The translations under genes and the position numbers were made by a program. Shown piece by piece: positions 1-6,080 of a stretch of 10,014 nucleotides of DNA. The stretch comes from an uncultured Eubacteriales bacterium. GTDB lineage: Bacteria > Bacillota_A > Clostridia > Peptostreptococcales > Anaerovoracaceae. A model generated the notes under the pieces. It was not told where the DNA came from and searched no databases. It saw only the letters and a list, made by a program, of their open reading frames with translations. The stretch's first letter is position 1; the number at the start of each line of letters is the position of its first letter. The stretch is from assembly GCA_902774195.1 (NCBI GenBank), contig CACYHM010000056.1, forward strand, positions 1-10,014, read 5' to 3'.

Positions 1-299
1 TTTTTCGCTTCACCCGCGAGCTGAATGAACTCCTCTCCTCCGGCCACGACAGAAGCATCATAGTATCTCTTCCAGTCTTCCCTTCCGGGTTCCGTCCTCT
101 TGCCGACACTGAACCCGAAGTTCATCCCGACGGGATACCCCGGAATGAACAGTTCGGGGAACACTATCAGTTCCGCTTTGTTTTTCGCTGCCTCTTTAAT
201 ATGAGCCAGAGCCTTTTTCAGACTTTCCTGCTTATTGAACAGAACCGGTTCAGCCTGGACCAGCGCTATGCGGCATGTATGTTTATCTAAATCTTTCAT
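1..299 (-). CDS. Nitrilase (carbon-nitrogen hydrolase), N-terminal part only
   Basis: Nitrilases hydrolyse a nitrile to a carboxylic acid and ammonia in the cytoplasm, using a Glu-Lys-Cys triad. Only the first 99 codons lie in the window; the gene continues past the left edge. The start is ATG at 299, eleven bases after the stop of the TfoX-like gene, with only a weak ribosome binding site, so the two are probably co-transcribed. The N-terminus has the first beta strand of the fold (residues 10-16, RIALVQA). The catalytic glutamate is E49 in FPELFIPGYP, and the stretch around residues 61-80 (FGFSVG, GREDW, RYY) matches true nitrilases and cyanide hydratases rather than the wider amidase superfamily. 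The catalytic Lys and Cys are outside the window, so activity and substrate cannot be judged. Family assignment is firm; exact function is not. Confidence 0.88.
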   Translation of the reverse strand, partial: MKDLDKHTCRIALVQAEPVLFNKQESLKKALAHIKEAAKNKAELIVFPELFIPGYPVGMNFGFSVGKRTEPGREDWKRYYDASVVAGGEEFIQLAGEAK

Positions 300-310
300 C
301 TTATTAATTC

Positions 311-625
311 TCACTTAGCTTTCTTAGGTTTCTTTTCAGGCAGTTCCGCATACATTCCCTCAAGTAATTCTGAAATCAGATCCGCATCATCAAATCTGTC
401 GAATACGTGCATAAGTGTCTTTGAGCCCTCATAAGGATATCGTAATTCTGAATCTGCAAGAAGTCTGTCTGATGTCGGCGTTCTCTTTAAGAACAGTTCC
501 CTGTCTCCAATATCGCCTATCAGTTTACCATTAAGGTACACAAGATATCCTCCCATCATTGATTTTATTACAATATCACCGGCTGCAGAAAAACTCTCAC
601 GTACATATTCCTTAAATTCATTCAC
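311..625 (-). CDS. TfoX N-terminal domain family protein (stand-alone)
   Basis: This 104-residue protein consists of little more than a TfoX_N domain. The recognisable core is the hairpin at about residues 22-47 (SMMGGYLVYLNGKLIGDIGD, then ELFLK), followed by an acidic helical part and a lysine-rich tail (EKKPKKAK). In Haemophilus, TfoX/Sxy is a two-domain competence activator; this protein lacks the C-terminal domain, and such short forms are common in Firmicutes without a proven role. The start is GTG at 625: it has a strong GGAGGT site at 633-638 with 7-base spacing, whereas the nearby ATG at 619-621 is out of frame. It is followed after 11 bases by a nitrilase gene. Its leader may fold over the ribosome binding site (see the leader entry). 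Family is clear, function unknown. Confidence 0.85.
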   Translation of the reverse strand: MNEFKEYVRESFSAAGDIVIKSMMGGYLVYLNGKLIGDIGDRELFLKRTPTSDRLLADSELRYPYEGSKTLMHVFDRFDDADLISELLEGMYAELPEKKPKKAK

Positions 626-632
626 TTTGATT

Positions 633-722
633 ACCTCCGCAACTTACGCTGTGCACCTCGACAGCTAATATGCACCGGCTTCCATGTCTTCTATGGCCTG
701 ACGACATGGTTGCAGGTGCACC
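633..722 (-). promoter_or_regulatory. Candidate structured mRNA leader that can mask the TfoX-like gene's ribosome binding site
   Basis: Read as mRNA on the minus strand, the bases at 717-709 (ACCTGCAAC) can pair with GTTGC-GG-AGGT at 643-633. That is nine base pairs with a two-base bulge, and it covers the Shine-Dalgarno sequence of the GTG start at 625. The same upstream bases overlap one arm of a competing hairpin: TGCACC (720-715) pairs with GGTGCA (676-671), enclosing a second stem, CCATGTC (709-703) with GACATGG (688-682). A third small hairpin, GCTGT/ACAGC, lies at 665-648. The folds are mutually exclusive, as in translational switches. I do not recognise a known riboswitch class. The complementarity is seen directly; any switching role is inference. 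Confidence 0.4.
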
Positions 723-733
723 ACTGACAGCTA
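651..733 (-). repeat. Pair of imperfect 17-18 bp direct repeats flanking a hairpin
   Basis: On the plus strand, gtgcacc-tc-gacagcta (651-667) recurs as gtgcacc-act-gacagcta (716-733). The 7-base and 8-base blocks are identical and differ only in a 2- or 3-base separator. Between them lies the CCATGTC/GACATGG hairpin (682-709). They could be two copies of an RNA module, paired protein-binding sites, or the scar of a small duplication. The repeat is certain; its role is unknown. Confidence 0.6.
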
Positions 734-751
734 CCCGGCGGCAGCATTCCT

Positions 752-757
752 ATTTTA
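752..757 (-). promoter_or_regulatory. Possible -10 box for the TfoX-like/nitrilase pair
   Basis: TAAAAT on the minus strand (one mismatch to TATAAT) lies in the AT-rich stretch 751-763. No convincing -35 box is found 16-18 bases upstream. If used, it would give a leader of about 120 bases containing the repeats and hairpins described for this gap. Weak evidence. Confidence 0.25.
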
Positions 758-792
758 TTTTTCTCACCATTTTGTCCGGTTCACGGAAACGA

Positions 793-807
793 TCCGGATG
801 ATCCGGA
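793..807 (-). terminator. Weak hairpin after the double-glycine peptide gene
   Basis: A perfect 15-base palindrome with a single central base (TCCGGAT-C-ATCCGGA) begins 6 bases after the stop codon of the peptide gene. As RNA it can form a stem of about five base pairs. It is followed only by a short TTT and not by a real T tract, so it may pause or protect the 3' end and is a doubtful intrinsic terminator. Confidence 0.3.
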
Positions 808-813
808 AACAAT

Positions 814-1005
814 TCAGAACGGAATATATCTGACTGTCCCGCCGATCTCCCTGGCCTTCTGTTCTGCATCCTTTTTCTTGTTGTATCTGATGCGCTCCCC
901 GTTAGGGCCGAATACATGATAGCCCTTTCCGCCGAGATCGATGCCTCCGGACACCTCGCTGCATTCTTCGCCTGTCATTTCTATCGTTTTCTTTTCTTCT
1001 GCCAT
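814..1005 (-). CDS. Small peptide with a double-glycine leader (bacteriocin/RiPP-precursor-like)
   Basis: This 63-residue peptide starts at ATG 1005, chosen because AGGAGGT lies at 1011-1017 with 5-base spacing; the longer in-frame start at 1059 has no such site. Residues 1-21 (MAEEKKTIEMTGEECSEVSGG) resemble a double-glycine leader: an acidic helix with E-E-x-S-E-V-S-G-G, the type cleaved by C39-peptidase ABC exporters. The remaining 42 residues are basic and glycine-rich (YHVFGPNGERIRYNKKKDAEQKAREIGGTVRYIPF forms the end, residues 29-63). They read as a small folded unit of strand, turn, strand, helix, strand rather than an unstructured core. The only cysteine is in the leader, so lanthipeptide-type crosslinking of the core is unlikely. 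No peptidase-exporter, modification enzyme or immunity gene is visible. It has its own promoter, with the ABC operon upstream on the same strand. The leader call is good; activity is unknown. Confidence 0.75.
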   Translation of the reverse strand: MAEEKKTIEMTGEECSEVSGGIDLGGKGYHVFGPNGERIRYNKKKDAEQKAREIGGTVRYIPF

Positions 1006-1045
1006 GTCTGACCTCCTGAAATCGATTTTGCTGTTTACGGTTTTC

Positions 1046-1054
1046 ATCATAACA
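1046..1054 (-). promoter_or_regulatory. Extended -10 promoter of the double-glycine peptide gene
   Basis: The minus strand reads TGTTATGAT, an extended -10 (TGn) followed by TATGAT, one mismatch from consensus. No good -35 is present, which extended -10 promoters tolerate. Transcription would begin near 1039, giving a leader of about 34 bases ending in the strong AGGAGGT site. The peptide could therefore be expressed apart from the ABC operon, whose last gene ends at 1215. Confidence 0.5.
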
Positions 1055-1214
1055 TACAATCCGGCAGCTTATCCAGAGCTGCGTCTATCTGTCCGATACG
1101 ATCAGCTGCAACACATCCGGTCTTGCATAATGGCCTGCTGCATCATGCTCCATCCTGCATGCTGCCGGAAGATCCATGTCCGGTTCAGCTTTGTTTTTTG
1201 CCGCCGGATCCTTA

Positions 1215-1943
1215 TCATACAGCAATGATGCTGTTCAGCAGTTTACGGGTGTATTCATCCGATGGCCCGGTTACCACGTCTTCTGTTTTCCCTTCTTCCA
1301 CTACGACTCCGTCCTTCATTACCATGATCCGGTCACATATCATGCTTACAAGGGCAAGATCATGTGAAACGAGAATGATCGAGACATTCTCCGCGTCTCT
1401 TATTTCCATCAGCAGTTTTATTACCTGCGCCTGTGTTGTAACATCGAGCGCACTCGTTATCTCATCGCAGAGCAGCACATCAGCGTGTGAAAGAAGAGCT
1501 CTTGCGATGGACATTCTCTGGCATTGCCCGCCGGAAAGATGGCGCGGTCTGCGGCTGAGCAGTTCCTCGCTCAGGCCTACTTCGCCTATCACCCGTATGA
1601 TCTCGTTTCTGTCCGAATCGGCTCCCTCTTTCAGGGACTTTTCCATGCTCATCTTCGGATCGAACGATCCATATGCATCCTGAAATACCATCTGAAGAAA
1701 CTTGCCAGTTGTCTCAGGCTTACTTCCTGTGTATTCCTTGTCCAAATGATACAGTCTGCCGCTGTCAGGTTTTTCTACGCCGCTTATTACCTTGAGAAGC
1801 GTGCTTTTGCCGCTTCCGCTTTCACCGACTATGCCAAGGATCTCGCCCTGATGCAGGTCAAAGTCCACATGCTGAAGCGGCCTGACCTTGCGGTCACGGC
1901 TTATATATTCCTTATTCAGATCTCTCCCCGACAGTACTATCAT
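1215..1943 (-). CDS. ABC transporter ATP-binding protein, NikE/DppF type (second ATPase)
   Basis: This is a cytoplasmic ATPase that would drive the importer together with the ATPase at 1940-2707. All motifs are present in its 242 residues: Walker A GESGSGKS (40-47), Q-loop Q88 in MVFQDAYGSFDP, signature LSGGQCQR (136-143), Walker B ending D160-E161, and H-loop H194 in VSHD. It ends just after the core fold at EYTRKLLNS. Typical OppF/DppF proteins (over 300 residues) carry an extra C-terminal oligopeptide-transporter region that is missing here, so its size fits NikE-like subunits better. Its ATG overlaps the stop of the preceding ATPase gene (ATGA, 1940-1943), implying translational coupling. 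It is the last gene of the importer operon. Subunit identity is firm; the substrate (metal complex, peptide or other) is open. Confidence 0.93.
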   Translation of the reverse strand: MIVLSGRDLNKEYISRDRKVRPLQHVDFDLHQGEILGIVGESGSGKSTLLKVISGVEKPDSGRLYHLDKEYTGSKPETTGKFLQMVFQDAYGSFDPKMSMEKSLKEGADSDRNEIIRVIGEVGLSEELLSRRPRHLSGGQCQRMSIARALLSHADVLLCDEITSALDVTTQAQVIKLLMEIRDAENVSIILVSHDLALVSMICDRIMVMKDGVVVEEGKTEDVVTGPSDEYTRKLLNSIIAV

Positions 1944-2707
1944 TTCTTCAGTCTCGGAACATCGCGTATCAGCTTCTTCGTATATTCATTTTCAGGCGAA
2001 TCAAATATTCTGCCCGTATTTCCGTATTCGATCAGCCTGCCGTCTTTCATGATCCCTATATTGTCAGCCATCTTCCGGGCGATACCGAGATGATGCGTCA
2101 CCAGCAGGATGGATGTGCCGTTCGTCTCTCTTATTTTAAGCAGCTCCTCTACTACGGCTCCGGCAGTTGTTACATCAAGCGCGCTGGTAGCTTCATCGCA
2201 CAGCAGCAGTCTCGGTTCAAACAGCATGGCCGCTGCGATCGCGATTCTCTGGTTCATGCCGCCTGACAATTCGAAGGGTCTGTTCTTCAGAACGGCTTTA
2301 CCATGCTGCAGGCCGATCTTTCTGAGCACCGCATCTATCCTGTCCTCGTCATAAGCCATATCATGTCCTGCCAGAGCTTCTCTGAACTGTACATCCAGCT
2401 TTCTTATCGGGTTGAACGATGCCCCCGGATCCTGCGGGATAAGGCCGATATCCGACCCCATCAGCTTTCTCCGTTCCTTTGCCGGCAGAGCACTGATGTC
2501 TGCGCCGTCAAAGGATATGCTCCCGCCGGTGATCATGACGCCGCTCATGCCATGGATCGCTTTGATCAGAGTGGACTTGCCGCTTCCGCTCTCTCCGACT
2601 ATGCACACTATCTCCCCCGGCAGCATCTCAAAGCTGACATCCCTGACGATGTCTTCGTCTCCGTATGATGCGCTGAGACCGCTTACCTTAAGCAAATAGT
2701 CACTCAT
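1940..2707 (-). CDS. ABC transporter ATP-binding protein, NikD/DppD type (first ATPase)
   Basis: This 255-residue ATPase is the partner of the one at 1215-1943. Walker A is GESGSGKS (38-45). The Q-loop is Q92 in the PQDPGASFNP block, diagnostic of the nickel/peptide-importer (DppD/OppD/NikD) family. The signature is LSGGMNQR (147-154), with N where the family usually has R or K. Walker B ends D171-E172 and the H-loop is H205. It ends soon after the IFDSPENEYTKKL motif and lacks the long C-terminal extension of OppD/DppD, again like NikD. The ATG at 2707 has a GAGGT site that overlaps the stop codon of the upstream permease gene, ten bases away. Complete, with no sign of decay. Confidence 0.93.
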   Translation of the reverse strand: MSDYLLKVSGLSASYGDEDIVRDVSFEMLPGEIVCIVGESGSGKSTLIKAIHGMSGVMITGGSISFDGADISALPAKERRKLMGSDIGLIPQDPGASFNPIRKLDVQFREALAGHDMAYDEDRIDAVLRKIGLQHGKAVLKNRPFELSGGMNQRIAIAAAMLFEPRLLLCDEATSALDVTTAGAVVEELLKIRETNGTSILLVTHHLGIARKMADNIGIMKDGRLIEYGNTGRIFDSPENEYTKKLIRDVPRLKK

Positions 2708-2716
2708 GCCGCACCT

Positions 2717-3466
2717 CTATTCTGCCTTGCGGTATTCCATGACCGCATCACCGAGATAGTTGAATACTATTATGGTTATTACTGTGGCTGCCGCCGGATA
2801 CAGTACCGCCCATGGGGCGATCTGTATGTATGCCCTGCCCTCGCTTATCATGGAGCCCCACTCAGCCTGCGGCGCGACCACGCCGAGTCCGAGGAACGAC
2901 AGCCCCGAGATGCCGATCATGGTGGTCCCGATCTGTGTAAGCGCGTTGATCAGTACAGGCTCAAGTATGTTAGGCATGATATGGGTGGTCATTATCTGCA
3001 GGCCGTTCTTTCCCTGAAGTCTGGCCGCGGTTATATACGGCTCGTTCTTTATGGAAAGAGTATGGCTCCTCGCAAGACGCGCAAAAGATGTCCACATCGT
3101 GATCCCAAGCGCGAGCATGGCTCCTCCGAGCCCTCCGCCGAGTATGCCCGCTACAGCAATGGCGACCACCATCTGCGGGAATGCGAGCATCAGGTCCGCG
3201 ATGCGCATGAGTATGTCATCAACGATGCCGCCGTAGAAGCCGCACAACATGCCGACGATGATCCCGATGATAAAGGAGACCGCCACCAGGAAGAAGGTCG
3301 AAGCTATAGTCGTCCTCGCTCCTATCAGCACACGCGAAAAAACGCAGCGTCCGAGGTTGTCGGTGCCGAAGATATAATCTGCAGACGGCGCCTGTCTGAT
3401 GAGTTCCGCGTTGGTTGCGTACGGATCGTTCGGAGCCAGCGCTCCTGAAAACACCGCGATGAGCAC
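2717..3466 (-). CDS. ABC transporter permease, NikC/DppC type
   Basis: One of two membrane subunits forming the translocation path. Numbered from GTG at 3466 it has 249 residues. The family motif FGTDNLGRCVFSRVLIGAR (33-51) is present, with Cys where the family normally has Asp (GTDxxGRD). The core ABC-permease domain follows, with the EAA loop at about 146-172 (ITAARLQGKNG, then HIMPNILEP), which contacts the ATPases. About five to six membrane segments are visible. The 3466 start removes the usual basic tail before membrane segment 1 and has no ribosome binding site. The frame stays open upstream to a CTG at 3538 that overlaps the stop of the preceding permease gene (CTGA). Starting there would add 24 residues, including basic ones, and give the usual family length of about 273. 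A frameshifted GTG start at 3522 is a third option. The true start is unsettled. Confidence 0.88.
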   Translation of the reverse strand: MLIAVFSGALAPNDPYATNAELIRQAPSADYIFGTDNLGRCVFSRVLIGARTTIASTFFLVAVSFIIGIIVGMLCGFYGGIVDDILMRIADLMLAFPQMVVAIAVAGILGGGLGGAMLALGITMWTSFARLARSHTLSIKNEPYITAARLQGKNGLQIMTTHIMPNILEPVLINALTQIGTTMIGISGLSFLGLGVVAPQAEWGSMISEGRAYIQIAPWAVLYPAAATVITIIVFNYLGDAVMEYRKAE

Positions 3467-3534
3467 CAGCAGACCGGAGCGATTATTACCCGTTTTCTTA
3501 GTTTGGCTTTTCTCTTCTCCACTTGCTCTTTTTC

Positions 3535-4461
3535 TCAGATGCGCGGATCAAGCACGTGATACAGCACATCGGATATAAAGTTGATCACTACATATATCGT
3601 TCCCATGATGAGCACGAAGCCCATTATCGTCGGGTAGTCTCTGGCATTGATCGAATCCATTACCAGCTTCCCTATGCCCGGCCATCTGAAGATCGTCTCT
3701 ATGACCACGCTTCCGCCCATCAGTGTGCCGATCTGGAGCGCGACAATAGTGAATATGTGTCCGGACGCGTTATGAAATACATTGTGGACCAGGATATCCT
3801 TTTCTCTGACTCCTCTGGTACGCAGTCCTGTCACATATTCCTGATCAAGCTGCTCCATCGTTTCCGTCCTGATCTGACGTGTGAACCTCCCTGCCATCGG
3901 TATCGCCAGTGAAAGCATAGGCAGGATAAGTCCCTGCACGCTGCCGTCCGCTACTACAGGGAAGATGTTCAGGACGATGCAGAAGAAGTACATCAGTAAA
4001 ACGGATATCAGAAAATTAGGCAGAGCGTTCCCTATGAACGACAGCAGCCGAACCACATGGTCGAGCACGCTGTTCTTCTTAACGGCGGACGCAATGCCCA
4101 GAGGGATCGAGACCAGGAGCGATAAGATCAGGCTGGAAAGCGCGAGTATAGCAGTGTTTTTAAGACCTGACACTAGCTTCGGCGCAACAGGAAGATCATC
4201 CTTGAAGGACACTCCCCAGTCACCGTGCAGGATCCCGGTCAGCCAGTCGAAATAGCGTACTATAAACGGACGGAGCAGGCCCATTCTTTCCTGCTCTGCC
4301 TGGAGGACTTCCCTGGTAACGGCAACGCCCTGCGAAGAAAGCCTCTTCTCCGCAGGGTCTCCCGGTGCCAGATACATCAACAGGAATGTAAGGAAACTGA
4401 GTACGACCAATATTATGATCAGTTCCGCTATTCTCTTTGCTATCTGTTTCTTCATGCTCAC
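3535..4461 (-). CDS. ABC transporter permease, NikB/DppB type
   Basis: The first membrane subunit of the importer, 308 residues, normal for NikB/DppB. After a basic N-terminus comes membrane segment 1 (about 12-32), then the family motif LAPGDPAE (31-38) and GDWGVSF (80-86). The ABC-permease domain of five further segments begins near residue 98. The EAA loop is seen at about 209-232 (YVTGLRTRGVREKDILVHNV), and the C-terminal IFRWPGIGKL (257-266) is typical of this subfamily. The GTG at 4461 is chosen over the ATG two codons later because the purine-rich GGCAGG upstream is better spaced for it; either is possible. It follows the binding-protein gene after 31 bases and runs into the next permease gene by overlap. 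It should pair with the permease at 2717. Confidence 0.92.
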   Translation of the reverse strand: MSMKKQIAKRIAELIIILVVLSFLTFLLMYLAPGDPAEKRLSSQGVAVTREVLQAEQERMGLLRPFIVRYFDWLTGILHGDWGVSFKDDLPVAPKLVSGLKNTAILALSSLILSLLVSIPLGIASAVKKNSVLDHVVRLLSFIGNALPNFLISVLLMYFFCIVLNIFPVVADGSVQGLILPMLSLAIPMAGRFTRQIRTETMEQLDQEYVTGLRTRGVREKDILVHNVFHNASGHIFTIVALQIGTLMGGSVVIETIFRWPGIGKLVMDSINARDYPTIMGFVLIMGTIYVVINFISDVLYHVLDPRI

Positions 4462-4492
4462 TTATGCAAGCCTGCCTGTATCCGTTACTGAT

Positions 4493-6013
4493 CTATTTTT
4501 TTACTGTATTTGCGTCTACTCCGTAGAAGTCGAACGGGTTCTTTTCAGCGAATCCGCTCACACCCGGCTTCATTACTGTTGTGTGGTTGAACAGTCCGAC
4601 ATAGCCGAACGCGTTGTCATCTACAGCGATCTGTACGATCTTGTTGGCGAGGTCTGCTCTCTTTTCAGGATCGACCTCGGTCTTGAGCTGCTGTATCATC
4701 GCTTCACACTCAGCATTCTCGAAACCGCCGACATTGTAGTATGCTCCGTTGGCAAGAGTCGAATCTATGAAGTACTGCGGATCTCCGCACTTGTCCGATA
4801 TCATGCAGTAGAGCGCAAGATCGAAATCAGCCGTAGCGATATATGTCGAGTCAGGATCTTCCTCGACCGTCAGGTAGGAATCGATGCCGACCGCCTTCAG
4901 CTGCTCCTGTATGAGTATTGCAAGAGTGTCGAGCGAACGGGCCGCGTAATACGCTATATTGATCCTGAGCGGCTTGCCGTCCTTCTCATATATACCCTCA
5001 GAGTTGAGCGTGTAGCCGTCGTCTTCCAGCAGCTTTTTAGCCTTTGCCGTATCGACCGCCGGGATCGTCACTTTGCTGTAAGCTGTGCTGTCAGGGTATG
5101 GCGAGTTGGCAACGCTGACTGTGCCCTTCAGGTAATCTGCGATAGCGTTCTTGTCAACCGTCAGGTTGATCGCCTCTCTGACTGCATCGTCAAGTCTGTT
5201 TTCGTTGAGGATGTAGTACTGGAGTCTTGTGCCGGGCACTGACTCAACTACGTATTTATCCGGATCCTTTTCGTATACCTCAAGGGCCGCGGAGGAAACG
5301 CTGTTGTAGCAGTCGATCTCGCCGCTCTGCATGGCGAGCAGCTTAGGATCGTCCTCCTGCATGTAGTAGAACACAGCTCCGTCAAGAGCGACATCGCCGC
5401 CCCAGTATTTCTCGTTGCGGGCTACAGTAACATCTCCTTCAGGCTTGAACTCCTTGATGACGAAAGGTCCTGTGCATATAGGATCCTTGTCGAAATCCTT
5501 GGTTGCATCAAGATCGATCATTCCGCATTCAGGGCTGGCAAGATCGTTTTTCAGCATAGGATATACGCTGTCGCCGGTGTCAACAACTATCTTGTTGTCT
5601 CCGTCAGCCTTCCAGTCGAAATCTCCGAGATAAGCGAACCTCTCATTGACCTCGGCCAGTCTCTTGATGTTCCTGATAACCATGTCTGCTGTAAGCGGAT
5701 CTCCGTTGGAGAAGCAAACACCGTCCTTGAGTGTTATGGTCCAGGTGTTGCCGTCCGCTACTGCGTCTTCAGCCAGGCAGTCTACAGCGACCGCATTTTC
5801 ATCCAGTCTGAACAGAGCTTCAGACAGTCCGTATATGGACGTATACCATCCGTAATACTCCTTATGCACGTCAATGCTCGGATACGCGAAAGACGCGGCC
5901 GTTTTCAGGATGTTATCTCCGGATCCGCCGCCTGATGACCCTCCCTTGCCGCATGCAGTCACGGAAAGGACCATGCAAAGCGCAAGAAACAGTACAACTA
6001 GTTTTTTCTTCAT
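4493..6013 (-). CDS. Lipoprotein substrate-binding protein of a nickel/peptide-type ABC importer
   Basis: This extracellular, membrane-anchored receptor of the importer has 506 residues and belongs to the SBP_bac_5 family (NikA, DppA, OppA). The ATG at 6013 has GGAGGT at 6021-6026, 7 bases away; the longer in-frame start at 6037 is less likely. A lipoprotein signal is clear: basic KKK, a hydrophobic core, and the lipobox VTAC with Cys21 to be lipidated, followed by a Gly/Ser linker. Family hallmarks include KDGVCFSNGDPLTADMV (about 100-116), CTGPFVIKEFKPEG (about 180-193) and the RNEKYWGG block that follows. The C-terminal lobe ends intact at VDANTVKK. The ligand cannot be assigned: nickel-chelate, other metal-chelate, peptide and opine binders share this fold. 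It lies between a methyltransferase gene and the permease genes, in the usual place for such an operon. Confidence 0.92.
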   Translation of the reverse strand: MKKKLVVLFLALCMVLSVTACGKGGSSGGGSGDNILKTAASFAYPSIDVHKEYYGWYTSIYGLSEALFRLDENAVAVDCLAEDAVADGNTWTITLKDGVCFSNGDPLTADMVIRNIKRLAEVNERFAYLGDFDWKADGDNKIVVDTGDSVYPMLKNDLASPECGMIDLDATKDFDKDPICTGPFVIKEFKPEGDVTVARNEKYWGGDVALDGAVFYYMQEDDPKLLAMQSGEIDCYNSVSSAALEVYEKDPDKYVVESVPGTRLQYYILNENRLDDAVREAINLTVDKNAIADYLKGTVSVANSPYPDSTAYSKVTIPAVDTAKAKKLLEDDGYTLNSEGIYEKDGKPLRINIAYYAARSLDTLAILIQEQLKAVGIDSYLTVEEDPDSTYIATADFDLALYCMISDKCGDPQYFIDSTLANGAYYNVGGFENAECEAMIQQLKTEVDPEKRADLANKIVQIAVDDNAFGYVGLFNHTTVMKPGVSGFAEKNPFDFYGVDANTVKK

Positions 6014-6044
6014 TTGATCTACCTCCGTCAGTAACAACTTATAT

Positions 6045-6071
6045 ATTATATGATCCGGGATATGTTCCCGG
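6045..6071 (-). promoter_or_regulatory. Hairpin and TATAAT box between the methyltransferase and binding-protein genes
   Basis: On the minus strand a hairpin (CCGGGA, 5-base loop, TCCCGG; 6071-6055) is followed by a perfect TATAAT at 6050-6045, then the binding-protein gene's ribosome binding site. There is no matching -35 box. It could be an internal promoter raising binding-protein output, or a stem that stabilises a processed mRNA so that more receptor than permease is made, as is common in ABC operons. The features are visible; the role is inferred. Confidence 0.4.
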
Positions 6072-6080
6072 TCATCGGCA

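Noticed and set aside
1006..1059. Longer start for the double-glycine peptide at 1059
   Set aside because: The 18 added residues would cover the extended -10 promoter and the AGGAGGT site; starting at 1005 fits both the ribosome binding site and the leader architecture.
1086..1177. Possible 30-residue ORF in the gap after the last ATPase gene (minus strand, ATG at 1177)
   Set aside because: No ribosome binding site, no recognisable sequence, and stops are frequent in neighbouring frames.
1165..1183. CCGGA/TCCGG hairpin as terminator of the ABC operon
   Set aside because: The stem is only five base pairs with a 9-base loop and no T tract follows on the minus strand. I see no convincing terminator in the 1055-1214 gap.
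941..1228. 95-codon plus-strand frame opposite the small peptide gene
   Set aside because: The minus-strand peptide has a strong ribosome binding site, promoter and leader motif; this frame has none of these.
1123..2093. Two plus-strand open frames of 186 and 189 codons opposite the ATPase genes
   Set aside because: Both are antisense to ATPases with all motifs intact; their sequences are low in recognisable structure and look like mirror translation.
4415..5242. 275-codon open frame on the plus strand opposite the binding-protein gene
   Set aside because: It lies antisense to the intact, strongly recognisable lipoprotein gene, has no family resemblance and no ribosome binding site, and is explained by the codon bias of the real gene.
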